Shown: one piece after another, positions 23,075 through 32,162 of the stretch
Layout of the letters: each line of letters opens with the position of its first letter
How positions within the stretch are numbered: position 1 is the first letter of the stretch
DNA from: Clostridium sp. 1001271st1 H5
GTDB lineage: Bacteria; Bacillota; Clostridia; Lachnospirales; Lachnospiraceae
Reading direction: 5' to 3'
Length of the DNA stretch: 64,000 bases
NCBI RefSeq assembly: GCF_005845215.1
Contig: NZ_SPHO01000024.1
Coordinates: 1 to 64,000 of the forward strand
Notes under the pieces: model-generated
What the model saw: the letters and a program-made list of their open reading frames with translations, nothing else
Told to the model about the DNA's origin: nothing
The model's database searches: none
Program-made: the position numbers and the translations under genes

Positions 23075-24415
23075 TCATCCGATACGTATACGGAATTTTC
23101 CCGTTACAATCCTTCTGTAAAATATCACGGTCAGCAAAGTCGCCGCAATCCATCCAAAGGGCCAGGCCATCCAGATACCCGTGCTTGCGAAATGTTCCGT
23201 AAGGATATTTGCCACGATAATGCGGAGAATCAAATCCGGCACAGTGGCCAGCACAAAATAGGTCATGGCTCCGGAACCCCGTATAATGCCGTCTGTCATG
23301 AGTTTAATGGAAATCATAAAATACATGGGACTTACAATGCGCAGGAACTCCATGCCGGACTGTATGGCCTTGGTGCTTTCCGCCCCCAGGAACAGTCCCA
23401 TCATCTGGCGGCTGAACACAAAATACAGCAGGAAAAACGGAACCGTGGCATACAAGGACAGTTTGACGCCTGTCTTAAAGCCCATGGGAATCCTCTCCCT
23501 CTTTCCCGCTCCCAGATTCTGGGCCGTATAGCTGGACAGGCAGCCTCCCAGGGACATAAATGCATTAATGGCAAAGGTATTGAGCTTGATGGCGCCGGAA
23601 TAGCCTGCTATGACAGCGGAGCCGTACCGGTTCACGATTTCCTGGACAAACATGTTTCCCACAGACAGCACACTCTGCTGCATGATGCTGGGCACTGCGA
23701 TGGCTGCTATCTGCCCCAGCAGAACAGCGCTGAAGAGCACTGTCCTTCGGCCGGTCTTAAGAGCGCCCAGACGCCTGGACAGGGTACCCAGAGCCAGGAT
23801 GGCGGAAACGCCCTGGGCAATAAAAGTAGCCCATGCCACTCCGGCCACTCCCAGGCCCAGCCGGGCCACGAACCAGTAATCCAGCGCTATATTTCCCAGG
23901 GATGAGCCGATAAGGAAATAAAGGGGCGTCCTCGAATCCCCCAGGGCTGTGAAAATGCCTGTACATACATTGTAGAGGAACAGGAATGTCAGCCCGTATA
24001 CGTAAATCTTAAGATACAGCTCCCCGTCCTGGAATATGTTGTCCGGGGTATGGATTACCCGCATCATATCCCCGCAGAAGGCATATCCCAGCACAGTCAG
24101 AACCAGGCTCATGGCGCCGCAGGCAATAAATGCTGTGTAGACGGCTGTCTTCATCCTGCCTATGTCCTTTGCCCCAAAGAGCCTGGACACCACCACGGAA
24201 GCACCCAGATTGCTTCCCACCGCAAATGCCATGAATATCACCGTGATGGGATAGGATGCCCCCACGGCCGCCAGTGCATCCTCACCTGCAAACCGGCCCG
24301 CAATGCTGCTGTCCGCGATATTGTAAAACTGCTGGAACATGACGCTTATGAACATGGGCAGCGCAAACCGCCACAGCGTCTTTTTCGGATGCTCCGCCGT
24401 CAAATCTGTAATCAT
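23075..24415 (-). CDS. MATE family efflux transporter
   Basis: A protein of 446 residues with about 12 hydrophobic segments in two similar halves. The N-terminal LPMFISVMFQQFYNIADS and GAVGAS-type loops (AAVGASYPIT) are typical of the MATE/DinF-NorM superfamily, which exports cationic drugs or metabolites using Na+ or H+. The substrate cannot be predicted. ATG 24415 is preceded by GGAGGAAAGAGG. It is flanked by unrelated genes on both sides. Confidence 0.92.
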   Translation of the reverse strand: MITDLTAEHPKKTLWRFALPMFISVMFQQFYNIADSSIAGRFAGEDALAAVGASYPITVIFMAFAVGSNLGASVVVSRLFGAKDIGRMKTAVYTAFIACGAMSLVLTVLGYAFCGDMMRVIHTPDNIFQDGELYLKIYVYGLTFLFLYNVCTGIFTALGDSRTPLYFLIGSSLGNIALDYWFVARLGLGVAGVAWATFIAQGVSAILALGTLSRRLGALKTGRRTVLFSAVLLGQIAAIAVPSIMQQSVLSVGNMFVQEIVNRYGSAVIAGYSGAIKLNTFAINAFMSLGGCLSSYTAQNLGAGKRERIPMGFKTGVKLSLYATVPFFLLYFVFSRQMMGLFLGAESTKAIQSGMEFLRIVSPMYFMISIKLMTDGIIRGSGAMTYFVLATVPDLILRIIVANILTEHFASTGIWMAWPFGWIAATLLTVIFYRRIVTGKFRIRIG

Positions 24416-24529
24416 GATACCCTCTTTCCTCCCAATGACAATTTATGTTCCATTATACCCTTGGTCCGCCATTAGGGCAACCGGAAATATAGAGGGACTG
24501 CAAAGAAAAATACGGCAGAAAATTGGTAA

Positions 24530-24577
24530 AAGAAAAGCGCCCGGGGCTTTCCCTTTTAGGGGATTTGCCGCAGGCGC
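24530..24577 (-). terminator. Terminator of the purine operon
   Basis: Minus strand GCGCCTG...CGGGCGC with an inner stem (TCCC/GGGA), followed by TTTTCTTTT. It begins about 25 bp after the AICAR transformylase stop codon. Confidence 0.8.
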
Positions 24578-24600
24578 AGTATTTTTACCTGATAAAACCA

Positions 24601-25779
24601 TTAGTGGTGGAACAGACGGATTCCCGTAAATGCCATCACCATTCCGTACTGGTTGCAGGTCTCGATGACCTGGTCGTCACGGACAGAACCTCCGGGCTGC
24701 GCCACGTATTTCACGCCGCTCTTGCTGGCCCTGTCAATGTTGTCACCAAAGGGGAAAAAGGCGTCGGAACCCAGGGCCACGTCTGTCATGGTGTCCAGCC
24801 AGGCCCTCTTTTCTTCAGCGGTGAATACAGGAGGCTTTACCTTGAAAATCTTTTCCCATCTTCCGTCAGCCAGTACATCCATGTAATCATCCCCCATATA
24901 CACATCAATGGCATTGTCCCTGTCAGCTCTCTTGATGCTGTCCGCAAACGGAAGGTTCATTACCTGGGGAGCCTGGCGCAGATACCAGTTGTCCGCCTTG
25001 CTGCCTGCCAGGCGCGTACAGTGTACCCTGGACTGCTGCCCCGCGCCGATGCCGATGGCCTGTCCGCCCTTTACATAGCATACGGAGTTGGACTGTGTGT
25101 ATTTCAGGGTGATGAGGGAAATCATCAGGTCAATCTTGGCAGAATCCGGAAGGTCCCTGTTCTCAGTGACTATATCCTCCAAAAGGTCCCTGTTGATTTC
25201 CAGGTTGTTGTGTCCCTGCTCAAAGGTAATACCGAATATCTGCTTGCGCTCCAGGGCCTCCGGCTCATAATCCGGGTCAATCCGGATGACATTGTAATTA
25301 CCGTTTTTCTTGGACTTGAGGATTTCCAGGGCTTCCGGTTCATATCCCGGAGCAATAACGCCGTCAGACACCTCGCGCTTAATGATTCTTGCCGTGTCAG
25401 CGTCGCACACATCGGACAGGGAGATAAAGTCCCCGAAGGAGGACATGCGGTCCGCTCCCCTTGCCCTTGCATAGGCGCTGGCCAGAGGTGAGAGTTCACC
25501 CATGTCATCCACCCAGTAAATCTTCCTCAGCGTCCCGTCAAGAGGCAGGCCCACTGCTGCCCCTGCAGGAGATACATGCTTGAAAGAAGCCGCTGCCGGA
25601 AGTCCTGTGGCTGCCTTCAGCTCTTTCACCAGCTGCCAGCCGTTTAACGCGTCCATGAAATTGATATAGCCAGGTCTGCCGCTCAGTACTGTGATGGGCA
25701 GTTCCCTGTCACCTTCCATGAAGATTCTGGAAGGCTTCTGATTTGGGTTACAGCCGTATTTAAGTGCCAGTTCTTTCAT
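24601..25779 (-). CDS. AICAR transformylase (stand-alone PurH formyltransferase domain)
   Basis: A protein of 392 residues containing only the formyltransferase half of PurH. It transfers formyl from 10-formyl-THF to AICAR (ZMP), giving FAICAR. Visible PurH elements: KYGCNPNQKPS at the N-terminus, ASFKHVSPAGAAVG (catalytic Lys-His region), YTQSNSVCYVKGGQAIGIGAGQQSRVHC split by conserved residues, and SDAFFPFGDNID. The IMP cyclohydrolase domain usually fused at the N-terminus (total about 510 residues) is missing; the gene just upstream supplies that activity. ATG 25779 follows AAGGAGAGAGG. Controlled by a ZTP riboswitch, whose ligand is the substrate of this enzyme. Confidence 0.92.
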   Translation of the reverse strand: MKELALKYGCNPNQKPSRIFMEGDRELPITVLSGRPGYINFMDALNGWQLVKELKAATGLPAAASFKHVSPAGAAVGLPLDGTLRKIYWVDDMGELSPLASAYARARGADRMSSFGDFISLSDVCDADTARIIKREVSDGVIAPGYEPEALEILKSKKNGNYNVIRIDPDYEPEALERKQIFGITFEQGHNNLEINRDLLEDIVTENRDLPDSAKIDLMISLITLKYTQSNSVCYVKGGQAIGIGAGQQSRVHCTRLAGSKADNWYLRQAPQVMNLPFADSIKRADRDNAIDVYMGDDYMDVLADGRWEKIFKVKPPVFTAEEKRAWLDTMTDVALGSDAFFPFGDNIDRASKSGVKYVAQPGGSVRDDQVIETCNQYGMVMAFTGIRLFHH

Positions 25780-25795
25780 AATGATACCTCTCTCC

Positions 25796-26509
25796 TTATT
25801 TGTTTTTATTTACGATTCTTGTCTCGTACGTACCGTCGGAAATATTGATAAAGCGCACGAACAGTGACACCTTATTATCCTGGTTCAGGCTGTTCCAGAC
25901 CAAATCCGTAAAGGCGCCGATATCCCCGCTTATACCCACCTTCTTAGGTTCTCCCTCAAAGCTGGGGAGGGGATTGCCGTCATGCATATAGGTGTGGATA
26001 AAACGTCCCTCTCCCGCTGCCGGCGACTCGTAGGCATAGGTAAAACGCAGGCAGGAATCCGGATTTCCGTTATCGCTCTTTAAAATGGACATGGCATAGT
26101 TATAATTGCTGTTTTCAATGTGCATGATACCGGAGATTCGCGGTGTATAGTTAGGCGCATCAGGCTCGAATTCCCTGCATCTTAAGGACTGCTCAAAGGT
26201 CATCTGGCGGTCCATTCCGCCGTAGATGGTGTCGGTCTGGTCTCCGTTGGTCACAATGGTCTTGTTTCCAAGGACCCGTACAGGGGCATATATAATCAGG
26301 CTTGGATCCTCCAGCTTGGCGGGATCGAATGCCTGGGTGCGGATTCCTTCCCCGTCCTCCACAAATACGCGGTTGCGGCTGTTGGCGCTTCTGCCCATGA
26401 TAAAATAAGCGGTTACTGCCTTTGTTCCATCATCAGAGCGCCCGATGACGATTCCCCGTCCGGGATACGCATTGCCTTTCAGTTCCTGTTCCAGTGACAT
26501 CTGATTCAT
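25796..26509 (-). CDS. IMP cyclohydrolase, PurO-like
   Basis: A protein of about 237 residues, IMP_cyclohyd family, first known as archaeal PurO. It closes FAICAR to IMP, the last step of purine synthesis. Characteristic segments: AYPGRGIVIG near the N-terminus, TAYFIMGRSANSRNRVF and the DGNPLPSFEGEPK region. ATG 26509 has GGAGGAATCAGT before it; an apparent longer reading enters the riboswitch and is not real. It lies 16 bp upstream of the AICAR transformylase gene, so together they replace a bifunctional PurH. Confidence 0.88.
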   Translation of the reverse strand: MNQMSLEQELKGNAYPGRGIVIGRSDDGTKAVTAYFIMGRSANSRNRVFVEDGEGIRTQAFDPAKLEDPSLIIYAPVRVLGNKTIVTNGDQTDTIYGGMDRQMTFEQSLRCREFEPDAPNYTPRISGIMHIENSNYNYAMSILKSDNGNPDSCLRFTYAYESPAAGEGRFIHTYMHDGNPLPSFEGEPKKVGISGDIGAFTDLVWNSLNQDNKVSLFVRFINISDGTYETRIVNKNK

Positions 26510-26544
26510 ACTGATTCCTCCATTCGGCTTAATAGGCTGCTGAA

Positions 26545-26676
26545 ACTCAAAAGAGCCGGCTCCCGGACACGCAAAAAAATATGCATGCCCAGGCGGTCGG
26601 CTCAAACTAGTTCATGGTACTGCGTGCTCCCTGTGGTTGCTCCACTATCCGCCAGTCACACGCCCTACCATTAATA
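26545..26676 (-). ncRNA. ZTP riboswitch (pfl motif)
   Basis: On the minus strand the conserved pfl segments are present in order: GGGCGTGTGACTGGCGG (from about 26666), GTGGAGCAACCACAGGGAGC in the middle, and CCGACCGCCTGGGCATG (26584-26600). These form the two subdomains and pseudoknot that bind ZTP/ZMP. Downstream, GGAGCCGGCTC followed by TTTT (about 26550-26570) could pair with the 3' strand of the aptamer as an intrinsic terminator, so ligand would turn the purine genes on. ZTP riboswitches are known upstream of purH and folate genes, matching this site. Confidence 0.9.
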
Positions 26677-26769
26677 TATATCTTTTTTTCTAATATTGCA
26701 ACCCTTTTTTAGAAGTTTTACTAATCAAGAGTGTTGAGGAAAGCAGTCTCCGGTGCCGGCATATTTCCC

Positions 26770-28158
26770 CTATTCATTCCGGATGGCTGCCAGGGGACTC
26801 AGCTTCATAGCGCGCATGGCCGGCATGAATCCGGCTGCCATGCCCACAAATATGGCAAAGACCACGGCTGCAACGGAAAGCCAGGGCGGTATTCTGGACA
26901 GATTGCCTGTCAGGCCGTTCATTTCCTCCAGGTTGACAAACCGGTTAATGACCACCGAAATACCGTAACTGAGCAGGATTCCCACAACGCCTCCCATGAA
27001 ACCTATAAAGCCGGATTCAATGAGGAACATGTTCCGGATATTTCCCATATCGCAGCCCAGCACCTTCATAACTCCGATTTCCTTGGTCCGCTCATAGATG
27101 GACATCATCATGGTGTTGGCAATACCGATAGCCGCCACAAACAGGGATACGGCTCCGATTCCGCCGAGAACAGCCTGTATCATGCTGGACTGCTGTTTCG
27201 TGCTCTCCATCCAGTCTGCCTGGCTGCTGACCTGGAATCCCATGTCCGCTATCTGCTTCTGGACCTCCTGGACATATTCCATATCCTCCACAAATATCTG
27301 GGCCCGGTTGTAGGTCAGATAGTTCAGGGGCTTTCCCTTTTTGTTGGTGGGCTGGCCCGGTATAACGGTTCCCTTTTTAAACACCTTGCGCAGCTGGGCC
27401 TTCAGGCCGTCGATATCCGTGTACACGTTATAGGAATAGGAATTCCAGTCATCCGGACCGCCCTCCACCATTCCGGTTGCATTCATCATATACTTTTTCG
27501 GCGGTTTCACCGGAGTCTGGCCGTCCTCCGAGGAACTAACGGAACCATTTCTGGTCTGGAAATAGGCATCCACGTCAAAAATTACGAAAAGGGGCTTATT
27601 CATAAAGTCCACATCCGGCATCTCGCCTGTGTCCCAGTATCCGCGGCCTGTCTTGGAATTGTAAAAATTCTGCTGGACCGTGTTGCCCACCACCATGCCC
27701 ATCTCCCCCGGTTCAGGAAGCCTGCCCTCCCCCAGGGGTATCTGTTCCAGAAAGGACTGGCTTACGCCCATAAGGGACAGATACTGGGCCTCATAGGCTC
27801 CCTGGCGCATAACCACATTGATTTCCAGGACCGGTGATACGCCGGACACATGGGGCAGACGGCTAAATTGTTCTATGACATCGTCCGTGATGTAGGTGGG
27901 GTCCGAGGATTTACTGCTCCCGCCCCCTCCAATCATCACTGCATTGCCATAGGAGGAACCGGAGTACACATTGATGGTGGTCAGGCTTCCCCAGGAGGAA
28001 ATCTGTTCCATGAACATCTGGTCCAGTCCGATTCCCAGGGATACCATGACCACGATGGATGCCGTACCGATAATAACGCCCAGCACGGTCAGTACTGTCC
28101 TCAGCTTCCTGCGTCTTAGGTTGTTAATGCTCATGATTACGAGGTCATGAAATCTCAT
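26770..28158 (-). CDS. MacB-like ABC transporter permease (FtsX domain)
   Basis: About 462 residues. An N-terminal transmembrane helix (LRTVLTVLGVIIGTASIVVMVSLG with its basic NNLRRRKLR lead-in) is followed by a large extracellular MacB_PCD domain and three C-terminal helices ending in LSPLAAIRNE, the classical MacB/FtsX layout. Such permeases drive extracytoplasmic work, lipoprotein or peptide export and antibiotic resistance, instead of import. I choose ATG 28158 with GGATGGGG upstream; ATG 28167 is possible. It overlaps the end of the accessory protein gene, so translation is coupled. Confidence 0.88.
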   Translation of the reverse strand: MRFHDLVIMSINNLRRRKLRTVLTVLGVIIGTASIVVMVSLGIGLDQMFMEQISSWGSLTTINVYSGSSYGNAVMIGGGGSSKSSDPTYITDDVIEQFSRLPHVSGVSPVLEINVVMRQGAYEAQYLSLMGVSQSFLEQIPLGEGRLPEPGEMGMVVGNTVQQNFYNSKTGRGYWDTGEMPDVDFMNKPLFVIFDVDAYFQTRNGSVSSSEDGQTPVKPPKKYMMNATGMVEGGPDDWNSYSYNVYTDIDGLKAQLRKVFKKGTVIPGQPTNKKGKPLNYLTYNRAQIFVEDMEYVQEVQKQIADMGFQVSSQADWMESTKQQSSMIQAVLGGIGAVSLFVAAIGIANTMMMSIYERTKEIGVMKVLGCDMGNIRNMFLIESGFIGFMGGVVGILLSYGISVVINRFVNLEEMNGLTGNLSRIPPWLSVAAVVFAIFVGMAAGFMPAMRAMKLSPLAAIRNE

Positions 28159-29989
28159 CGTCCCCATCCTCTTCCCTTGCTGCCTTGCGTTTCTTCCTGA
28201 TTCGGAGGACAACTGCAGCTGCAATACCGGCTGCCGCCACCGCACCGGCAATTATCAGGAACTTATATCTGCCCCAGAAGGAAGGGGCCGCCTCCGCGTC
28301 CATGCTGCCTGCATCCATAGCCATTCCCATGTCATCCCAGTCCTGTTCCATCTCCTCCATAACCATGAGGGTCAGCTCCTTTTCCACCGGTTCAGCGGGC
28401 ACGCCGTTTTCATCCTCATATTCAATGCGGATGCGGACGGTTCCCTCATCCTGGGTGGGAGCCACTCCTGTCAGCATGGTATCCACGTTGCCTGTTTCAC
28501 CTGGCTTGATGTTTCCCACATAGGCGTCCGTGGTCTTGATGGAATCCGCCTCAAAGGTTACGGTCACATTGTAAAGGATGACCTTTCCCGTGTTGTTGAT
28601 TCCGAACATGACATTGGACTCAGACCCAACGGTCATGCTGTCGGGCATAACGTCAATAGTGCTGGTGCTCAGACGGGCATACTGTTTCACAGGTATGTCC
28701 ACCACAATGCTTTCCTCTGCGTTCTTGAACTCAGGGCTGTCATACTTCTCCTTCACCGTGATGGCGTAGGAGCGCTGGTCCACTCCTGCCCTGGCCGTGA
28801 ATCTGGCCCTGACCTCGGTGGTCTGGCCGGGAGCCATATTGTCCACCACCAGGGAGGATGTTCCTGACTCCGTGGTAAACACAGCGCTGTCCGATACCTT
28901 TTCCGACTCCAGGTTAAAGAGGATATTGCTGGCAGGAACCGAGGTGGATGCATTTTTCATGTTGAGAATCAGTTCAAACTCGTCCCCTGCATAGATTTCC
29001 TCCGGAACCGTGTGATAGCTCTCCACAATCAGCCTGGCCCTGGTCCTGTCATTGGCGTTAAAATCTCCCAGGTCGTCCTCTTTATCCTTGGACACAATAT
29101 GTACATAAAAAGTTCCCTCCTCCGTGTGCAGGTCTCCCTCTGAGCTCAGGCGGAAGGTAATGGTGTATTTGATTGGATAATAGCCTGTGTAGGAATCCTT
29201 GCGGATAGCCATGCTGTAAGGAGCGGACACAGTCTCTCCGGGCTGCACCCGTTCAAAAGTGCGGTCATAGTTGCCGTCATTGATTTCAAAGGGGAACTTG
29301 GCGTCGTCCTCTGACAGCTGCATGCTGACCGTCACATCCTGGGCAGTGGTCTCCCTCTTGTTGCGGAAATTCACGCTGTAATCCATGACATTGGGATAGA
29401 CGCCCCTGGGCGTGGGCTGGCCCTCACCCACCACAAAATAATTGCCCTCCTTCTTATCCTCCTCATCATCTGCACCGGAGGTGGATGAGGTGGAAATCCA
29501 TACATTGATGTAGTCCGTGTCGGAACCGCCGTCCCATTCAAGCAGCACAGGGATGCTGTAATATCCCTGAAGGGCGTCGCGGCGCACTCTGGCTGACAGG
29601 GACACACTCTTTACATTTCCTTTCTTGATGGTCCCCACGCTCTTGGCCACAAAGGTGGTCTCCATGATTTCAAAGGGGTAATAGTCCACAGAGTAATCCC
29701 CGTTTCCCCTCTCCTCTATCTGCTGGAACTCATTGGTCTCCAGGAGACTGATGCGCAGGTTCTCCATGTCCTCGTCCGTTGCCCTGATACGGAAAGGAAT
29801 GGACATGGATTTTCCTATGGTTCCTTTCGGTGATTTTGTAGTAAATACATAGTCATTTTCACTGGCATTGGTGTTATAGCCCAGTTTATAATCGCTGGCC
29901 GCTGCGCTGGACGGAGACATCCCGGCCAGCATACAGGCCGCCATAAACGCCGTCAAGCCTTTGCACCACTTATTTGCTCTCATTCTCAT
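28145..29989 (-). CDS. Secreted, C-terminally anchored CARDB/COG1361-like protein
   Basis: About 614 residues. A Sec signal peptide (WCKGLTAFMAACMLAGMSPS, then SAAA as likely cleavage site) precedes several beta-sandwich repeats of the CARDB/NPCBM-associated type (for example NTGKVILYNVTVTFEADSI). Near the C-terminus there is one transmembrane helix (FLIIAGAVAAAGIAAAVVL) and a basic tail. It is therefore exposed on the cell surface and membrane anchored. ATG 29989 has GGAG five bases upstream and lies inside the end of the ATPase gene; it overlaps the permease as well. It is probably a periplasm-like accessory subunit for the MacB-type transporter, taking the place of MacA, but this is inference. 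Confidence 0.8.
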   Translation of the reverse strand: MRMRANKWCKGLTAFMAACMLAGMSPSSAAASDYKLGYNTNASENDYVFTTKSPKGTIGKSMSIPFRIRATDEDMENLRISLLETNEFQQIEERGNGDYSVDYYPFEIMETTFVAKSVGTIKKGNVKSVSLSARVRRDALQGYYSIPVLLEWDGGSDTDYINVWISTSSTSGADDEEDKKEGNYFVVGEGQPTPRGVYPNVMDYSVNFRNKRETTAQDVTVSMQLSEDDAKFPFEINDGNYDRTFERVQPGETVSAPYSMAIRKDSYTGYYPIKYTITFRLSSEGDLHTEEGTFYVHIVSKDKEDDLGDFNANDRTRARLIVESYHTVPEEIYAGDEFELILNMKNASTSVPASNILFNLESEKVSDSAVFTTESGTSSLVVDNMAPGQTTEVRARFTARAGVDQRSYAITVKEKYDSPEFKNAEESIVVDIPVKQYARLSTSTIDVMPDSMTVGSESNVMFGINNTGKVILYNVTVTFEADSIKTTDAYVGNIKPGETGNVDTMLTGVAPTQDEGTVRIRIEYEDENGVPAEPVEKELTLMVMEEMEQDWDDMGMAMDAGSMDAEAAPSFWGRYKFLIIAGAVAAAGIAAAVVLRIRKKRKAAREEDGDDEIS

Positions 29990-30779
29990 TGCACTCCTTT
30001 TTCTCTGCATTCCCCTCATCTGACGCTTCCCTGCCGCCTGTCTCGATTCCCACAATCCGGCCGTCCATAATCCGGATTCTCCGGTCCGCATAGGAGGCCA
30101 GATTGTTGTCATGGGTTACCATAACCAGCGTCTGGTTCTGCTCCCTGACAATCTTCTGCATCAGGCGCAGCACCTCCATGGTAGTCTTGGAATCCAGGTT
30201 TCCTGTGGGCTCGTCGGCAAATATAATCTGAGGGTTCACAACCAGGGCTCTGGCAATCCCCACCCGCTGCTGCTGTCCGCCGGACATCTGGTTGGGCATA
30301 TGCTTAGCCTGTCCCCCCACTCCTACCAGGTCCATGAATTTTCTGGCTTCCTTAAGACGCAGTCTCCTGGAAACACCCCGAAAGGAAAGGGGGAGGGCCA
30401 CATTTTCCAGGGCATTCATGGTATTGAGAAGGTTGTATGCCTGGAAGATGAATCCCACCTTTTCACGGCGGAAGCTGACCAGCTGCCGCTCCGTCATCTT
30501 CTCTATATGGACCTTACCAATCTCAATCTCTCCCTTAGTCGGCTTCTCCAGCCCGGCCAGCATGTTGAGAAGGGTGGATTTGCCGGAACCGGAGGCGCCT
30601 ACTATGGCAACGAACTCACCCTTATATATGTCAAAATCCAGTCCGTCCAGGGCCCGGACCTTGATATCTCCTACCTTGTATATCTTATATAAATTCTTGA
30701 CCCGTATGACCACGGGCCGGTTTTCCAGCTGTTCCTCTGCCAAACCCAGGCTCCTTTCCGGGGCGTAAACGCGCTCCAA
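29970..30779 (-). CDS. MacB-like ABC transporter ATPase
   Basis: A protein of 269 residues. Walker A GASGSGKST, signature MSGGQQQRVGIARAL, Walker B IIFADEPTGNLDS and the switch His in VMVTHDNN are all intact. The EPTGNLDS form marks the LolD/MacB (3.A.1.122-125) exporter group. The start is uncertain: TTG 30779 is the only extended option and lacks a strong ribosome binding site, while the domain itself begins about 20 residues later. First gene of an ATPase-accessory-permease operon with overlapping ends; a -10-like TATACT lies about 50 bp upstream. Confidence 0.92.
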   Translation of the reverse strand: MERVYAPERSLGLAEEQLENRPVVIRVKNLYKIYKVGDIKVRALDGLDFDIYKGEFVAIVGASGSGKSTLLNMLAGLEKPTKGEIEIGKVHIEKMTERQLVSFRREKVGFIFQAYNLLNTMNALENVALPLSFRGVSRRLRLKEARKFMDLVGVGGQAKHMPNQMSGGQQQRVGIARALVVNPQIIFADEPTGNLDSKTTMEVLRLMQKIVREQNQTLVMVTHDNNLASYADRRIRIMDGRIVGIETGGREASDEGNAEKKECNENESK

Positions 30780-30962
30780 TCTGGATAACAGCCCCTATGG
30801 ACAGACTGTTACTAATTTTGTTCAGTATAGCACAGAGACGGTGTTTTGTTCTTCTGTTTTTCTTTAATCTTCCTTTAATAATTCCTTACACCCCACCTGT
30901 TTTCAGTAGCAAATGTAACACGAAAACAGGTAATTGTAAAGTAAATCAGACCAGAGTACGGC

Positions 30963-31004
30963 AAAAAGACCGGACTCCCGCTGCTTTTCAGCCGGGGTCC
31001 GGTC
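30963..31004 (-). terminator. Terminator of the carbohydrate operon
   Basis: Minus strand GACCGGAC...GTCCGGTC with inner CCCCGGCTG/CAGCGGG pairing, followed by TTTTTGCC. It lies 31 bp after the enolase-superfamily gene. Confidence 0.88.
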
Positions 31005-31034
31005 CTGGATGTTTCCAGTGTTTTAAAATATGAT

Positions 31035-32162
31035 TTAAGCGTACCTGACATAGGACAAAAGATATCCCTTTTTCTTCAGCCATTTCATATCCAGCCGGAA
31101 GGGAAGGCCCGGAATGTCCGGCAGGTAAAAGCGTCCCTCCCTGCGCTCCACGGTCACTTCCATGCAGTCCAATACAGGCTGGTTGCATACCTCCAGGAAT
31201 TCCTCCATGGCCTCATCCCCTGCCGTGGCAATCAGCGGGCAGGCAAGAAGTGGCAGGCCGCCTGAAGAAAAACGTATGTTGTTTTGGACCGCCATGTCCC
31301 GCACCTGCATCCATTCCCTTACTCCTGCAAAGGAGGAGGGAACCGGCTGGAAATGGCGGACTCCTGCATCCAGATAAGGTGTGAACATATAGTGGTTGCG
31401 CACCGACTCACCGGCGGCCACGGGAATGGGACAGCTTTCTGCCAATTCACCGTAGCCCTTAAAATCAAAACCGTGAATGGGTTCCTCAAACCATGCAATA
31501 TCATATTTCTGAACCTTATCCGCAAATACAAGTGCCTCCCGTACCGTAAAGGAATGGTTGCCGTCAATGGCCAGCTCCGCATCCGGACCAATGGTCTCCC
31601 TCACCAGCCGGACGCGCTCCACGTCATACTCCTGCTTCGTGGCAAAATCCGTGCCCACCTTCATCTTCACCGTCTTATGTCCGCAGCCCATGAAATGCTC
31701 CATTTCCCTGGCAAGACCGGCGCCGCTTAGGTGTGTGCTTCCGCCGCTTCCGTATACCGCAACGCTGTCCTTCAGAGCTCCCAGGAACCGGTGGAAGGGC
31801 ATCCCTGCGCGCTTTGCCAGGATGTCGGTGAGAAGGTACTCAAGCTTTCCCACCTCCCCGGCTGTCTCGCCGTCAAAACCGGAATTGCGGCACGCCCAGT
31901 ATACCTTGTGCATCCATTGGCCGAAGCTCTTTTCCTCCCCGGTCATGATGAGGGGAAGTATGGTCTTTTCCATGATGGATGAGCAGGGACACACGCCCCT
32001 CACCCCGTCCTTCGTATAAAGCTCCACATATTTACTTATCTTGGAATGGGTAAAGGGCCCTCCGGTTGCATCGTAAAATGGCTCCTTCTGGGGTACCGGC
32101 GCAAGGTTGATGATAAATGCATCTGTGAAGGCAAGCAGTTGGCTGTCATACTCCATGTCCAT
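31035..32162 (-). CDS. Enolase-superfamily enzyme (mandelate racemase/acid-sugar dehydratase type)
   Basis: A protein of 375 residues. The barrel carries KMKVG (KxK-type base), AIDGNHS (metal Asp, DxN), WFEEP (metal Glu) and AAGES (third metal ligand), the set of mandelate racemase/muconate lactonizing enzymes. Typical reactions are dehydration or epimerisation of aldonic or uronic acids and lactonisation; the exact substrate is unknown. It directly follows the GH4 gene in a transport operon, so it probably processes an acid sugar released by that glycosidase. The start overlaps the GH4 stop region without a gap. Last gene before a strong terminator. Confidence 0.85.
   Translation of the reverse strand: MDMEYDSQLLAFTDAFIINLAPVPQKEPFYDATGGPFTHSKISKYVELYTKDGVRGVCPCSSIMEKTILPLIMTGEEKSFGQWMHKVYWACRNSGFDGETAGEVGKLEYLLTDILAKRAGMPFHRFLGALKDSVAVYGSGGSTHLSGAGLAREMEHFMGCGHKTVKMKVGTDFATKQEYDVERVRLVRETIGPDAELAIDGNHSFTVREALVFADKVQKYDIAWFEEPIHGFDFKGYGELAESCPIPVAAGESVRNHYMFTPYLDAGVRHFQPVPSSFAGVREWMQVRDMAVQNNIRFSSGGLPLLACPLIATAGDEAMEEFLEVCNQPVLDCMEVTVERREGRFYLPDIPGLPFRLDMKWLKKKGYLLSYVRYA

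Noticed and set aside
24523..25491. 322-codon plus-strand open frame opposite the AICAR transformylase gene
   Set aside because: Shadow of the conserved minus-strand gene; it would also start inside the terminator.
26731..27837. 368-codon plus-strand open frame opposite the MacB-like permease
   Set aside because: Histidine-rich low-quality translation, typical of an antisense shadow.
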